A stretch of DNA of 64,000 bases from Cryptomeria japonica. Lineage: Eukaryota; Streptophyta; Pinopsida; Cupressales; Cupressaceae. The stretch is taken from the NCBI RefSeq assembly GCF_030272615.1, contig NC_081410.1:140636849-140700848 (forward strand), given 5' to 3'. A program made the translations under genes and the position numbers. Below are positions 22,381-33,400 of the stretch, piece after piece. The notes beneath the pieces were generated by a model that searched no databases, was not told where the DNA came from, and worked only from the letters and a program-made list of their open reading frames with translations. Within the stretch, counting starts at the first letter, position 1. Every line of letters starts with the position of its first letter.

Positions 22381-23670
22381 TTAGTTTTCTGGTTCTGTTA
22401 TTTCCACACTAGGTGCAAAAACCGGTTCTTCTTGCAACACTACTGGTTTCTTCTTCCAGGTTTTGTTCATATCCAATTGAACAGTGTCAATATCAATCTT
22501 TCCTTCTGGAGTGACTGATATGCCATCCAATATGTTCTTTCTTGTTCTGCAGAATCTAGCAATGTGACCCGATTTGTTGCAATGATAGTAGACCATTCCA
22601 GGTGCTCTCCAAGGTCCATTATTCATGTTACCATTCTTCCTTTTGCATGTTGCAGTAGTGTGACCATGACCATGACAAATCAAACAGTTTTCTCTCCATC
22701 TGGTTGCCGCTTGATAGGTACCGCTTCCTAACTAATGATTAAAGGTATTAAACCAGTTGTGGTTCTGGTTCACAATAGGTTTCGGACCAACTCCTTGAGT
22801 CCTCTGAGGATATCTTCCAGCGTTGTTCATAATGGACCTGCATTCAGATGCTCTATGCCCAAACTTGTTGCATGCATAACAGTTGCCATTGAATCTAAAG
22901 CATCTAGGCTTATCATTTAGAAAATAAGGAAAATTATTGTAAGCCTTACTCCTACACACATTGGCAGTATGTCCTTCTTTAAGACAGTTAAAGCAAATAG
23001 GTTTAAACATTTTCTTACCTTTATCCTTTGATGTCGGTTATTTCTTTGATGCTCCAGCATTTGTACTAGAGGTCTCACCTTCCTTATGACTAGAATAACC
23101 AAGTTCGTCAGTATTCTTGACAGGTTTGGTAGATTCAAGCTTTTGCTCTAGCTTAACAGTACTCTTGTTGAACTTAGAAAGTATTTCCTTTGACTCAGAG
23201 AGTTCTTTGGAAATAGCAGCATTTGTTTCCATCAGGTTTGCATTCTCAGAGATGGTCATGTTCAGTTCTCCTTGCATGTCTTCCTTTTCCACTTTGCTCG
23301 CATGGAGTTGAGCAGTTAGGGCACTGATCTCTTACTTCAACTTGGAGATTTCATGATCTTTATCTTTTACCAAATCTTCAGCTTTCCTCCAGTTCTCAAG
23401 CTCTTGGCACATTCGGATTGTCAGTCCTTCCAACTCCTTTCTCAGGTTGGAATTGGATTCATTCAGATTTTCTACTTCTTGGATTAGGGTGTCCATGTCC
23501 GCTTCATCAGAAGAACTATTTTCAGATAGCTCCATCAGCTTTTCAACATGTTCTCTCCTTTTTGCTTGAGATGCCTTATATTTGACCATAAGATCATCAT
23601 AGGCTTTCTCAGACTGAGTGACTCGATAAGTTCCCTCAATGTGTATTCCCCCATATCTCTTTCCAAGTGG
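22381..23670 (-). pseudogene. Gag of element E, coiled coil plus four zinc knuckles, broken
   Basis: Pieces on the minus strand: 23589-23332 and 23292-23038 are rich in heptad-like Leu/Glu/Lys (coiled coil). 23010-22732 holds two CCHC knuckles, CFNCLKEGHTANVC and CYACNKFGHRASEC. Near 22683 a third knuckle reads CLICHGHGHTTATC, starting just before the annotated Met. The fourth, YYHCNKSGHIARFC, lacks its first Cys (Tyr instead). Gag coats genomic RNA in the virus-like particle. Stops and frameshifts between the pieces make it inactive as it stands. The order matches element D's gag. Confidence 0.7.
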
Positions 23671-23690
23671 TTAAACTTATAGAAAGGTAG

Positions 23691-23704
23691 GATCTGATAC
23701 CAAT
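23691..23704 (-). promoter_or_regulatory. Primer-binding site of element E (initiator-Met tRNA type)
   Basis: The minus strand reads ATTGGTATCAGATC directly after the 5' LTR. The TGGTATCAGA core is the classical plant tRNA-iMet PBS. Confidence 0.85.
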
Positions 23705-24332
23705 TAATGAATACTAAGACAGGGGGTGAATTAGTATGCCAAAAATCAATGTACTTAAACACTTTGCTAGACTAACAATAAAAACTAGTAAAACAATTTA
23801 GTAGACAAACCGGTTAGCACACATGCAAACCAAATAGCAAATAATACATTCACCCATAGAAGCACAAACACCATAACACAAGAGATTTTGACGTGGAAAC
23901 CCAAATGGGAAAAACCACGGTGAGATGGAACTCACAAGTAACTATCTGCAGAATAGGAACCAGACCGGTTAAGGTCATACAACATTCTTTACCAGAACAG
24001 ATCCTATTAGGAATCTCAATCTCTATTAGGAGATAAGTCTAATTAAAGACTACCTTGCTAGAGGATTTTAGATCCACAGATGTGAACCACCTTTTTAGAA
24101 GATTTACAAAAGGCTTTTGGGCCTACCCGATTAAGGGCTTCAAACTTGTCGAAGATGTGAGTAATCAACAAGTGAGTGATCTAGCTAATAGCACAGACTG
24201 CTTGGTTAGATCCTTGATAGCTCATTCCTAATGCATTCCAGCATTACTTCATTCTTCTACACATTCATACTCTCTCTAACTCATCAACCACCTTGAACCC
24301 TAGCAACAACCTAAAACCCTAGACATGATATC
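23705..24332 (-). repeat. 5' LTR of element E, part downstream of the B insertion
   Basis: It matches 17253-17882. The terminal dinucleotide next to the PBS is mutated (TAATGAATAC against TGATGAATAC). ATATC at 24328-24332 is the TSD of B. Confidence 0.85.
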
Positions 24333-25111
24333 TGTAGACACCTAAAATTGTCATGTCTAATTAAATAAATATTTTATTTATTTAATTACTTTAGCTTAAT
24401 TCTTCTATTAATTAAATAAATCTTTATTTATTTAATTAATTCATTTATCCTCTTCTAGCCTTATTTCTCATTTAAATAAATACAGTTATTTATTTAAATT
24501 ATCCCTTTCCTAAATTAAATAAATATTTTATTTATTTAATTACCCTACTTCTTCTATTAATTAAATAAATCTTTATTTATTTAATTAATTCATTAACCTT
24601 TTCTACACATGACACATGTCATTCATCTCTTATTTCCTACACTACCTACCCCTTTCATTATTTTGGTATTTCTTATACCTACCCTCTAATCCTAGCCGAC
24701 CTCTCTTTTTACACCTCTCAATCTTAACCCTCCATTTTCTATTGTGTCTTCTATTTAAGGAGATGCTTTCTTCATTACCAAGGACCCTAATGACTAATTT
24801 TGGAGGACTTGGCTACACTACGATCCTACTTGCAACCACATTCCGTTCTTTGTTGAGCTCTTGTGCATACAAAAATCTGAGAGCAAGCATATCAAACAAG
24901 ATCAATGGAGATAGGAAGAATGGAGATCAAAAACCCTAGTGGACATGTGATGGTATAATCTTTGTGATTTATTGAGTTATTTTGCATTGTCTTAGGTTAT
25001 CTTCATATGTTATGGTGGATCTTTGTTCATTGTTAGGCTAGGGTTTGGTGGTTGAATCCATTTTAGTCTTTCAATATTGTTGTTTATTGCTATCCATTTT
25101 CACCATATACA
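24333..25111 (+). repeat. 5' LTR of element B (779 bp)
   Basis: It runs from TGTAGACACCTAAAATTG to CACCATATACA. The first 15 bases are shared with the LTR family of A/C. A TATTTAAGG box (24752-24760) is a plausible TATA box. It is identical by eye to 39804-40582. Confidence 0.95.
24357..24595. repeat. Five consecutive AT-rich inverted repeats in the LTR
   Basis: Near-perfect palindromes of the TTAATTAAATAAA-N4-TATTTATTTAATTAA type lie at about 24358-24388, 24403-24442, 24470-24500, 24512-24542 and 24555-24593. Spacers are TCCTCTTCTAG-like and Pyr-rich. The same five occur in the 3' LTR (about 39829-40066). Confidence 0.9.
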
Positions 25112-25132
25112 TTTTGGCACGCCCGGTGGGAC
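25112..25132 (+). promoter_or_regulatory. Primer-binding site of element B
   Basis: TTGGCACGCCCGGTGGGAC begins three bases after the LTR end, the usual place for tRNA-primed minus-strand synthesis. I could not assign the tRNA with confidence. Confidence 0.7.
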
Positions 25133-25218
25133 TCTTGTCCCTTTGCATTTAACATTTTGTTGCAGATTTTGCATTTTTGAAGTTGCAGATCGGACGATTT
25201 CGACGACATTTTAGGTTT

Positions 25219-25478
25219 TTTTCGCGTCTGCGAGTGTTCGGATCGCGTTTTTGTATTTCAGAGGCGTCTGTGACATCTTTTATCGCGTCTGTGTTTCTGT
25301 CATTTTCTATTTTTGCAGGTTTCCGAAAGTCGCGTCTGTGATCCCGAATCGCGTCTGTGAACCCTCTGATCGCGTCTGAAGAATATAGAGGCGTCTGTGT
25401 TCTGAAATCACGTCTGCAAATCACATAACCGCGTCTGTGTCGGACAGACGCGTCTGTGTCTGGTATAACAGCGTCTGT
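25219..25478 (+). repeat. GCGTCTGTG array 1 in the gag-pol leader
   Basis: Eleven copies of CGCGTCTGTGT or close variants occur at irregular 15-35 bp spacing, for example GAGGCGTCTGTGAC, TCGCGTCTGTGTTT and CAGCGTCTGTGC. Confidence 0.9.
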
Positions 25479-25889
25479 GCATTCTGTTTTTTTGCAAATT
25501 TTTTTCAAGTTTTTCGATTCGGCTTTTCGGATTTTGTACTTAGGGTTTTCAGATCTGGTTTATTTTTGGCTAACCTTTGCAGATCTAGCTAACCTGGTTT
25601 GTGCAGCTTGCTTTGGAGGCAAATACGTTTTTGTTGAAGGCCCCTTTTCACAAAGTCTTTTTGGGTTTTTCTTAAAATTTACCTAACTTGTGTGTTTGCA
25701 GGAAGGGGTTATCATTTGAAACAACCCAAACTACTAACAATTTTGTTGCAGGGCCTTAGCTAGGGTTTTGTAATTTTATTTGTGTGCCTTGTCTTCATAG
25801 CTTAGCAAACACTTCGATTGGTGCACTAAAATTGAACCATTGTCTTTTGTGTCTTGAGCAATAGGCTCTTTGTGTTTATTCTTTAGAGG

Positions 25890-26460
25890 GCCTGTCTTCC
25901 CGTGTGGTCATTAGGACTACTAGTGAGAAGAGAACGACCCAAGTGGTAGCAAAAGAAAAGCCATCTTCTTCCAAGCCACTATAATCAAATGTATTCATGG
26001 TGAAAACTATGAATAACGTGTGCTGATTAGTTCATACCGACACTATGTCTCCCCATAAACCCGTTTGATCAAATTTATTTGATCATTTGTAGGGCGTAAC
26101 CCCTACCGGCTGGGAGCCTTCTGTATTTACAGAGCTGAAAGTGCCGCATGTATGGCCACACGAGCGGATGCCCTTACTAGCACCTCATTGTTTTAGATGC
26201 CCAAATCCTTCTAGTTGTTGAGGCAGGAGGTCGGACCTCTGGTAGCGGCCCACACACATACGGTTCTTAGTAGAGATACAAAGTTCGCCATGGGGAGTTT
26301 TCATGGGGACTGATGCTTGGCTGACCCGAGAAGTGAGTGCCGAGGGTGGAGCCAGTGAGGTCAAGCATCTAAGTATCCGCTCTGAATAGCGTAGCCTCGG
26401 GGGTAAAACCCCATGTGGGATCAACAATTATTGTCCTGGCCAGCCATAAGAATTGTGCTT
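25890..26460 (+). ncRNA. Conserved leader RNA block shared by elements B and C
   Basis: It corresponds to 52075-52545 of element C although the two LTRs are unrelated beyond their first bases. Shared words, in the same order, are AAGTGGT.. with a downstream CCACT, CGGATGCCCTTACTAG, CAAATCCTTCT, CCCGAGAAGTGAGTG, GGAGCCAGTG and GCCAGCCATAAG. Possible local stems in B are GAGGT-CGG-ACCTC (about 26228-26240), GGGGT-AAA-ACCCC (about 26399-26411) and AGTGG..CCACT. It does not keep an open frame in either copy. Likely roles are packaging, dimerisation or translation initiation, by inference from position only. Confidence 0.65.
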
Positions 26461-26697
26461 GACTTATGATAAACACTCAAACAATCAAGACAAAACAGCA
26501 AAACATTGTGTCTTTTGTGTCTTCAAGTGTATGCAAAAAACTTTTTACATCAAACAACACACTTTTTGGAGTCTAAACAGTCTGCAAACATTGGGTCATC
26601 AACACTGTGTCCTCTTGTCACGAAAAACAGTCGAAAAATCAGATTTGGTCACAGCAAAACAAATTCACAGATAGGAAAGATTGCACTAAGGTTACAG

Positions 26698-26985
26698 AAA
26701 CGCGTCTGTGTCTGTTAAAACCGCGTCTGTGTCTGATAAACGCGTCTGTGAAGTACAGAATAGCGTCTGTGTTTTTATCAGCGTCTGTGTCGAACAGAGA
26801 CACGTCTGTGTCTGGAAATAGCGTCTGTGAAGTATACAGGCGCGTCTGTGTCCACAATTGCAAAAATCTGTCAGTCTTAGCAAACATCAACAGGAAATCT
26901 CAGAATCACGTTTGTGTCAAACAGAATAGCGTCTGTGTCTTAAAACCGCGTCTGTGAAGTATACAGAGGCGTCTGTGTCAGGATT
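26698..26985 (+). repeat. GCGTCTGTG array 2 in the gag-pol leader
   Basis: Twelve copies of RCGCGTCTGTGTC-type motif occur, often preceded by A/T and followed by GTCTG or GAAGTA. The motif is the same as in array 1, in the same orientation. Confidence 0.9.
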
Positions 26986-27468
26986 TGAAAAAAGTTTAAC
27001 AGTCAAGCAAACAAAGAAATCAGTTTCGGCACACTTGAGCTTCCTAGGTTATCTCTTCAGGTTCATCTAGCATTCAGCCTGTTCTAAGGTCTTACACAGT
27101 CCATCATTGCTTCATACCTCATTTTACAGTCATACTTGTCTAAACTTGAGTCAAAAGTCACTTGCTTGTCCTCACTATACTTTGTCAACACACTACATAC
27201 TACAACACTTTGCTAAGTGATCCCTCATCAAGGTTTCTTACCTTTGGGTCTCATTTGGTCTTACTTAGAGTCAAGGTCAGCTTACCTCATCAAGAGAAAC
27301 TATCCTCTCTTTGGAAGTCACACCTACTCTACAACATACATACTTGGTCTTACACTTTGGACATTGCAAGTAAACTTCAGATTCATTTACACTCCATACA
27401 ACTCTTGGTCTTACATACCCTTGTCATTTTCGTCTAAGTCTCTCACATATTGGTCTAACACCTAGTTC

Positions 27469-30400
27469 ATGGTTGAAACCCGTCTTCAAAAATCTAGGAG
27501 AAAAGCTAAAGAAGCTCAAGGACCCGTAAACATGAGTTCTTATGAGTATGACAATGATGTCTTCTACAATCCTGAGCACACTACATTACCAGACATGAAT
27601 GTTTATAGACACAATCCAAATATGGAAAGCGCAAACGCTATACACAACGCTACACACAATGATAATGTGGACAATTCTTCAATACTATCAGCAGACATAC
27701 AAGAATCTATAATGGATCCTCAATTCAATAGATTGGTTGAAGAGATAATGAGGAGGGATCGTCAATACTTTCTAAACATGATGGCACAAAGTGGAGCTAA
27801 GATACCACATGATTTTGACTTATCTCAACTTATGGAAAGTAGACCTTCACAACAAACTCAACCAAATAGTGGAGGACCAAATAATATGATGCCGGAGTCA
27901 CCATCAGTTTTGCTTCAGAAACCAGCAATCCCACATACACAAGCTCAAATGCACGATACTTACACTCAAAGACCATCATGGAGGCCTTATGTTCAAACAC
28001 ATGCTCAAGATATAGGTCAACCAAGACAAAGGGATACTCAAGGACTTCCTCAAAATTTTGACACAAGAAGACCTCATGCCAAAATTGGGGGCAACACAAT
28101 GGAAAATGAAAGGCCCATTGAATATGGTTTATACACACAAAACAGATATGGGGTTCCTCAACAAGAAATTATGCCAAGTGCTCCATACATGTCGCAACAA
28201 TATAGACCTCCATATGGACATGTCTACGATCAGTATCATCCATACATGCAACAAGCTCCTCCTCAAATGGGTGTTTCAAACATGGGATATGCTACAAGAA
28301 ATCCATCTCCTCCCAAAAATAATTTGGAGCAACAAATTAGAGATCTACAAAAGAAAGTGGAAGACATGGGCACATCAAAACCCACATATACTATGAGAGA
28401 TATATGCCCTTATCCCTTTGATAAGAGCATTCCCATGCCTCCGTTTCCTCCGCACTTTGCAACACCGAAATTTGACAAATATAGAGGGAGAGGAGATCCC
28501 AAGGCACACATAAGACAATTCTTCACAGCTTGCATTGAGGTAGCGGCAGAAGAAACATACTTAATGAGGTTGTTCCCACAGAGCTTAGGAGATCAAGCGA
28601 TGGAATGGTTTTCTCAATTACCTCCTGGTATTAAGTCATGGGGTGACTTGGCAGAGGCATTCATTCAACATTTCTCTTACAACATTGAAACAGATGTCTC
28701 AGTTACTACCTTGTGCAATACGAAACAAAAAGAAGGAGAATCTTTTGCGTCATTTTTGCAAAGATGGAGGAACTTAGCTAGCAGATGCTCTTGTGAAATC
28801 CCGCAAAAACAAATGGTGGAAATGTTCACACAAAATGTTAACAAGGCTATTGGTTATGATCTCAGAAAAGCTTGTTTGTCTACATTCAAGGATGTCATTG
28901 AAAAGGGCCTAGCAACAGAAAGAGTCTTAATTGAACAAGGAGTTATCAAACTATTCAGAGAAAACAAAGAGGACTTTAAGGGAAAAGACAAACCAAAGTT
29001 TTGGAACAAGAACAAGAACACAGTTAATGATGGTGTTGTGGATGCTAACACAGTGAGACCAAAGTTCATCTTTTCTGGATCAAATTCTACCAACAATCAA
29101 GTGAACAATCAAACAGCTTCCAAACCACGAAGGAAGTACACTCCATTGGGAGAACCACTTGAATCAGTATTCAAAAAGCTTGTAGCAAACAAAGTGATCA
29201 CGGTCCCAGATTTTCCTCCATATGAACCAAAGGTAAAACCGAATTGGTGGAATGATGATGAATATTGTGAATTTCATAAGAGCAAGGGTCACAAGACAAG
29301 TAATTGCCATCGATTGAAAAACATTGTACAAGATCTCATTGACAGAGGAGATATTGAGATTGAGGGACATTCATCTAACCAAGAGCATGAGGTGTTTAAA
29401 GAACCATTCCCAAAACATGACAAGGGAAAAGGCAAAGTCACAGATGATCAAGCCAATTACACCAGAACATCTTACAATTATGATTCCACTATTAATCACA
29501 TCTCAATGGACAATCATATTTCTACCATTACTATCAAAAATAAAAATCCTGAGAATCCTCCTCAGCGACCTAAAATTGTCCTAAAAGGTGTGGGATCTTC
29601 ATCCGAAGCTACCTCTGAATGTCATGTTACAACTCGTCGAGGTAAGATCACATTGCCAGGAACCTCTTCTAAGAATACCAATCTTCCGTCAACTAAGCCT
29701 GAGTACGATCTTGTAGAGCAATTAGGGAAAACACCCGCACTCATCTCTATTCTTGAGCTCTTACGTATATCTCCTGCACATAAAGCTGTCCTTGACAAAA
29801 CCTTGAGAGATACTGCTGTCCCTACGGATCTAAACGTGGATCAGTTTCAAGCCATGGTGGGATACCTATCCGTTCCACACTCCCTCACATTTACAGAAGC
29901 CGATGACGCCTCCATAAGTCAGCCTCACAATGCACCTCTACATATTGAAGCTTTCATACATAAACACCGAATAAAACGAGTCCTGATAGATGGAGGAGCA
30001 GGTCTTAATATTTGTACATTGAGCACCATCAGACAATTGGGATATTCTGACAAAGCTGTGAATGCTACAAACCAAATCACTATTAAGGCTTATGATGATG
30101 AAGAGCGCTCGTCCAAGGGCACGGTCATCTTACCACTCAGAATAGGGCCAGTAACAAAGGACGTGATTTGTCAAGTCCTGGATCTAGACCTCACGTATAA
30201 CATATTGCTAGGACGTCCATGGATTCATGAAATGAGAGCGGTCCCATCAACATACCATCAGTGCATAAAATTTCCTCATAATGGAGTCGAGGTAACGGTC
30301 AATGGTGATCCAAATCCATTCATATATTGCAATAACTTGAGATCACATACTGAGATTATCATTCCCAGCAATCGTGAGGCTACTCCTTCTTCAGCATATA

Positions 30401-33400
30401 TTGATCCTGAGTCATTAAAGCCCTCGACATCCAAACAAGGTGAACTTAGAGCCAAGTTTCAAGACAAAGGCATGGGAGAATACACTCTGAATCAAACAAT
30501 GTTCTTACGACAAGTCATGAACTCCCCCAAGGAATATGGGCGACCACATCCAAATAAGCAAATCTCCATCATGCTCCTCAAATGGGATCCTACCGTCTTT
30601 CAAAAATGGGGCGAACTAGAGGAAGAAAGTTTATATAAAATGCTATATAAGGACGCTGAAGATGATACACATGATCAAATTATAATACCCTGTGAAAACT
30701 ATGGTAAAGGTTTCAAAATTCTGCAGAGATTCGGGTATGATGGAAAAAGTCCTCTCGGACTACGCAAAGAAGGTGTCATGGAGCCTCTACAACCTGAGCT
30801 AACTACAAGAAGGGAACGCTCTAAGGGGCTTGGTTTTCTAAACCCCAAGATTCAACACAAGAAAACAAAACAGATATGGCAAGTCAAAGTGGCTGAAGTT
30901 CAACAAGAGGATAATTATTCCACAGACTCCAATGAGTGGGAATGGGGTTCAGACAAATCCTCCAGCGATTATGAACTTAATGAGACATTTAGAGAGCCAG
31001 ATGAACCTACAGAGGAGGAGGAGTTTTACAAGAAATTCAGAGTTGGTCAAGAACCGACCCATAAGGATCCCGCACAAGCTTCGTTTCAGGGCCCTAGGTC
31101 AGGATCACATAGGATGAGGACACCTGTCCCTGAGGGTGCTACTAGTGATGATAATTTGGACTCACTCACGATCGACACTGATGAGGAGAGTGCCATTGAC
31201 GACCTCGATGACTACCTTGACATACCTGAATATAACCACATCTTCACTATTAGCCTTGCGGATTCTAAAAACACTAAAGACCTTCCCCTCGTTCACCCCC
31301 AACTCATTGACTGGGATCAGGATGGACCACCACAGATTGATACATTTCAAAATGACGAAGCTATTGTTGATTATCTTGGCATTCGCGATGATCTTCCTCT
31401 TGGAGACCATAAAGCAGGATACGCCATAGAGCTAAATAACATGGCATACTTTGGTGAGGGTGTCGGGCCTTCTAGTCGCAAAAATGTGAAAATAAAGACA
31501 AAACAAGGGTCTTATGGCGAAAACCACACTGTGGCGCTCTCTGACTCTAAAAAAGTAAAAAGAAAGGACGTATCTGAGGGTGAAAACCTCTCTGAGGCGC
31601 CCGAAGATGGAAGGCTTGACATTCTCCCAGCATCATACGAGGAAAAATCATCCATGTTGGTAGAGGAGACTATAAAGACAAACATTGGTACAGCCGAGGG
31701 TCCACACAACATATTTTTGGCTCAATCATTGACAGAGGCCGAGAAAGCAAGGTTCATAAGCTTCTTTAAGGCACGACAAGTCAACTTCGCATGGTCTTAT
31801 GCTGATATGCCTGGACTAGACCCCGACTTAGTAATGCATCATTTAACAGTCAAACCGGGGGCAAAACCAGTAAAACAGAAATTGAGAAAAATGCATCCAC
31901 AGGTGGCATTATTAGTCAAGGCAGAGCTGGAGAAATTACTAGATGTCGGATTCATACGCCCAATTGATTATCCTGAATGGATTTCCAACTTAGTGCCTGT
32001 TAGCAAACCAGATCGCAGCATCCGAATATGTACAGATTTCAGGGATATCAACAAGGCTTGTCCGAAGGATGATTTCCCATTACCAAACATTGATTTAATT
32101 GTTGATCTCACAGCAGGCCATGAGATGTTATCTTTAATGGACGGATTCTCTGGATATAATCAGATCAGGATTGCACCTGAAGATCAACATAAAACATCAT
32201 TCACTTGTCCATGGGGAACCTTCTGCTGGAATGTCATGCCCTTTGGGCTGAAAAATGCAGGTGCCACGTATCAACGAGCCATGACTACTATCTTCCATGA
32301 TCTCATGCATGTAAAGGTGGAAGATTATGTCGACGACCTTTTGGTTAAATCAATAGACAGAAATACACACTTGGACATACTTTCAGTTGCTTTTGATAGG
32401 CTGGAAAAATACAAGGTAAGATTAAATCCAAAGAAATGTGTCTTTGGAGTAACCTCCGGGAAGCTCCTAGGATTCATTGTGTCTAAAAGAGGAATAGAAG
32501 CGGATCCAGCAAAAGTCAAGGCTATCTTGGACATGCCGCCACCCAAGAATATCAGTCAACTTCGGTCTTTACAAGGGAGACTCCAGTCCATACGAAGATT
32601 CATAGCACAACTTGCAGATAAGTGTAATCCTTTCCAGCACCTGCTACACAAAAACATTAAGTTCAAATGGGACGAGAACTGTCAACAGGCTTTTCAGGCA
32701 CTTAAAGACTATCTTTTGAACCCGCCAGTTTTGATGCCACCAATTCCGAATCAACCATTGCTACTTTACATATCAGCTACTCCAACAGCACTGGGGGCAC
32801 TACTAGCACAGCAAATACCTGACGGCAAGGAAAAAGCAGTCTACTATATCAGTCGCACATTGGTGGGATATGAGCTCAACTACACACCAATTGAGCGTGC
32901 ATGTCTCGCTGTGGTCTTCGCTTCACAAAAATTACGACATTATATGCTCACTCACAAGACCAAGTTGATTGCCAGAATTGATCCACTAAAATATCTGCTC
33001 AACAAAGCTACACTTACTGGGCGACTGGCCAAGTGGGTAATGATTTTGAGTGAATTCGACATAGAATACGTGGACAGAAAAGCAATCAAAGGACAAGCCA
33101 TTGCAGATCAACTGGCAGATGCTCCCATGATAGATGATGTTCCTCTACAGTCAGAATTTCCAGATGAGTCCATTCTAACAATATCACCTGCAAAGCCATG
33201 GCAACTATACTTTGATGGCTCATACACACAGCACGGGGCAGGAGCGGGTATACTCTTTATAACTCCCCAAGGCGATTCTATACCAAAGTCATACCGCTTA
33301 TCATTTCCTTGCACCAACAATATAGCGGAATACGAGGCATTAACAACGGGGTTAAGAATTGCAGTTCAGTGGAAGATCCAGGAACTTCGTGTTTTTGGCG

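Larger units (their letters stand above)
25133..27468 (+). promoter_or_regulatory. Long 5' leader of element B gag-pol
   Basis: A 2.3 kb noncoding leader separates the PBS from the gag ATG at 27469. It contains two GCGTCTGTG arrays (25219-25478 and 26700-26985) flanking a block conserved with element C (25890-26460), followed by a Pyr-rich CTTAC/CATAC stretch (27030-27460). No ORF in it looks like a gene. Confidence 0.75.

Noticed and set aside
24616-24939. 107-codon frame in both LTRs of element B, with a hydrophobic start
   Set aside because: It is duplicated only because the LTRs are identical. It has no similarity I can recognise and lies across the promoter region.
26085-26460. Possible tRNA- or snoRNA-like gene in the leader of B
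   Set aside because: Local hairpins exist, but I could not fit a cloverleaf or box motifs, and the block is part of a longer conserved leader.
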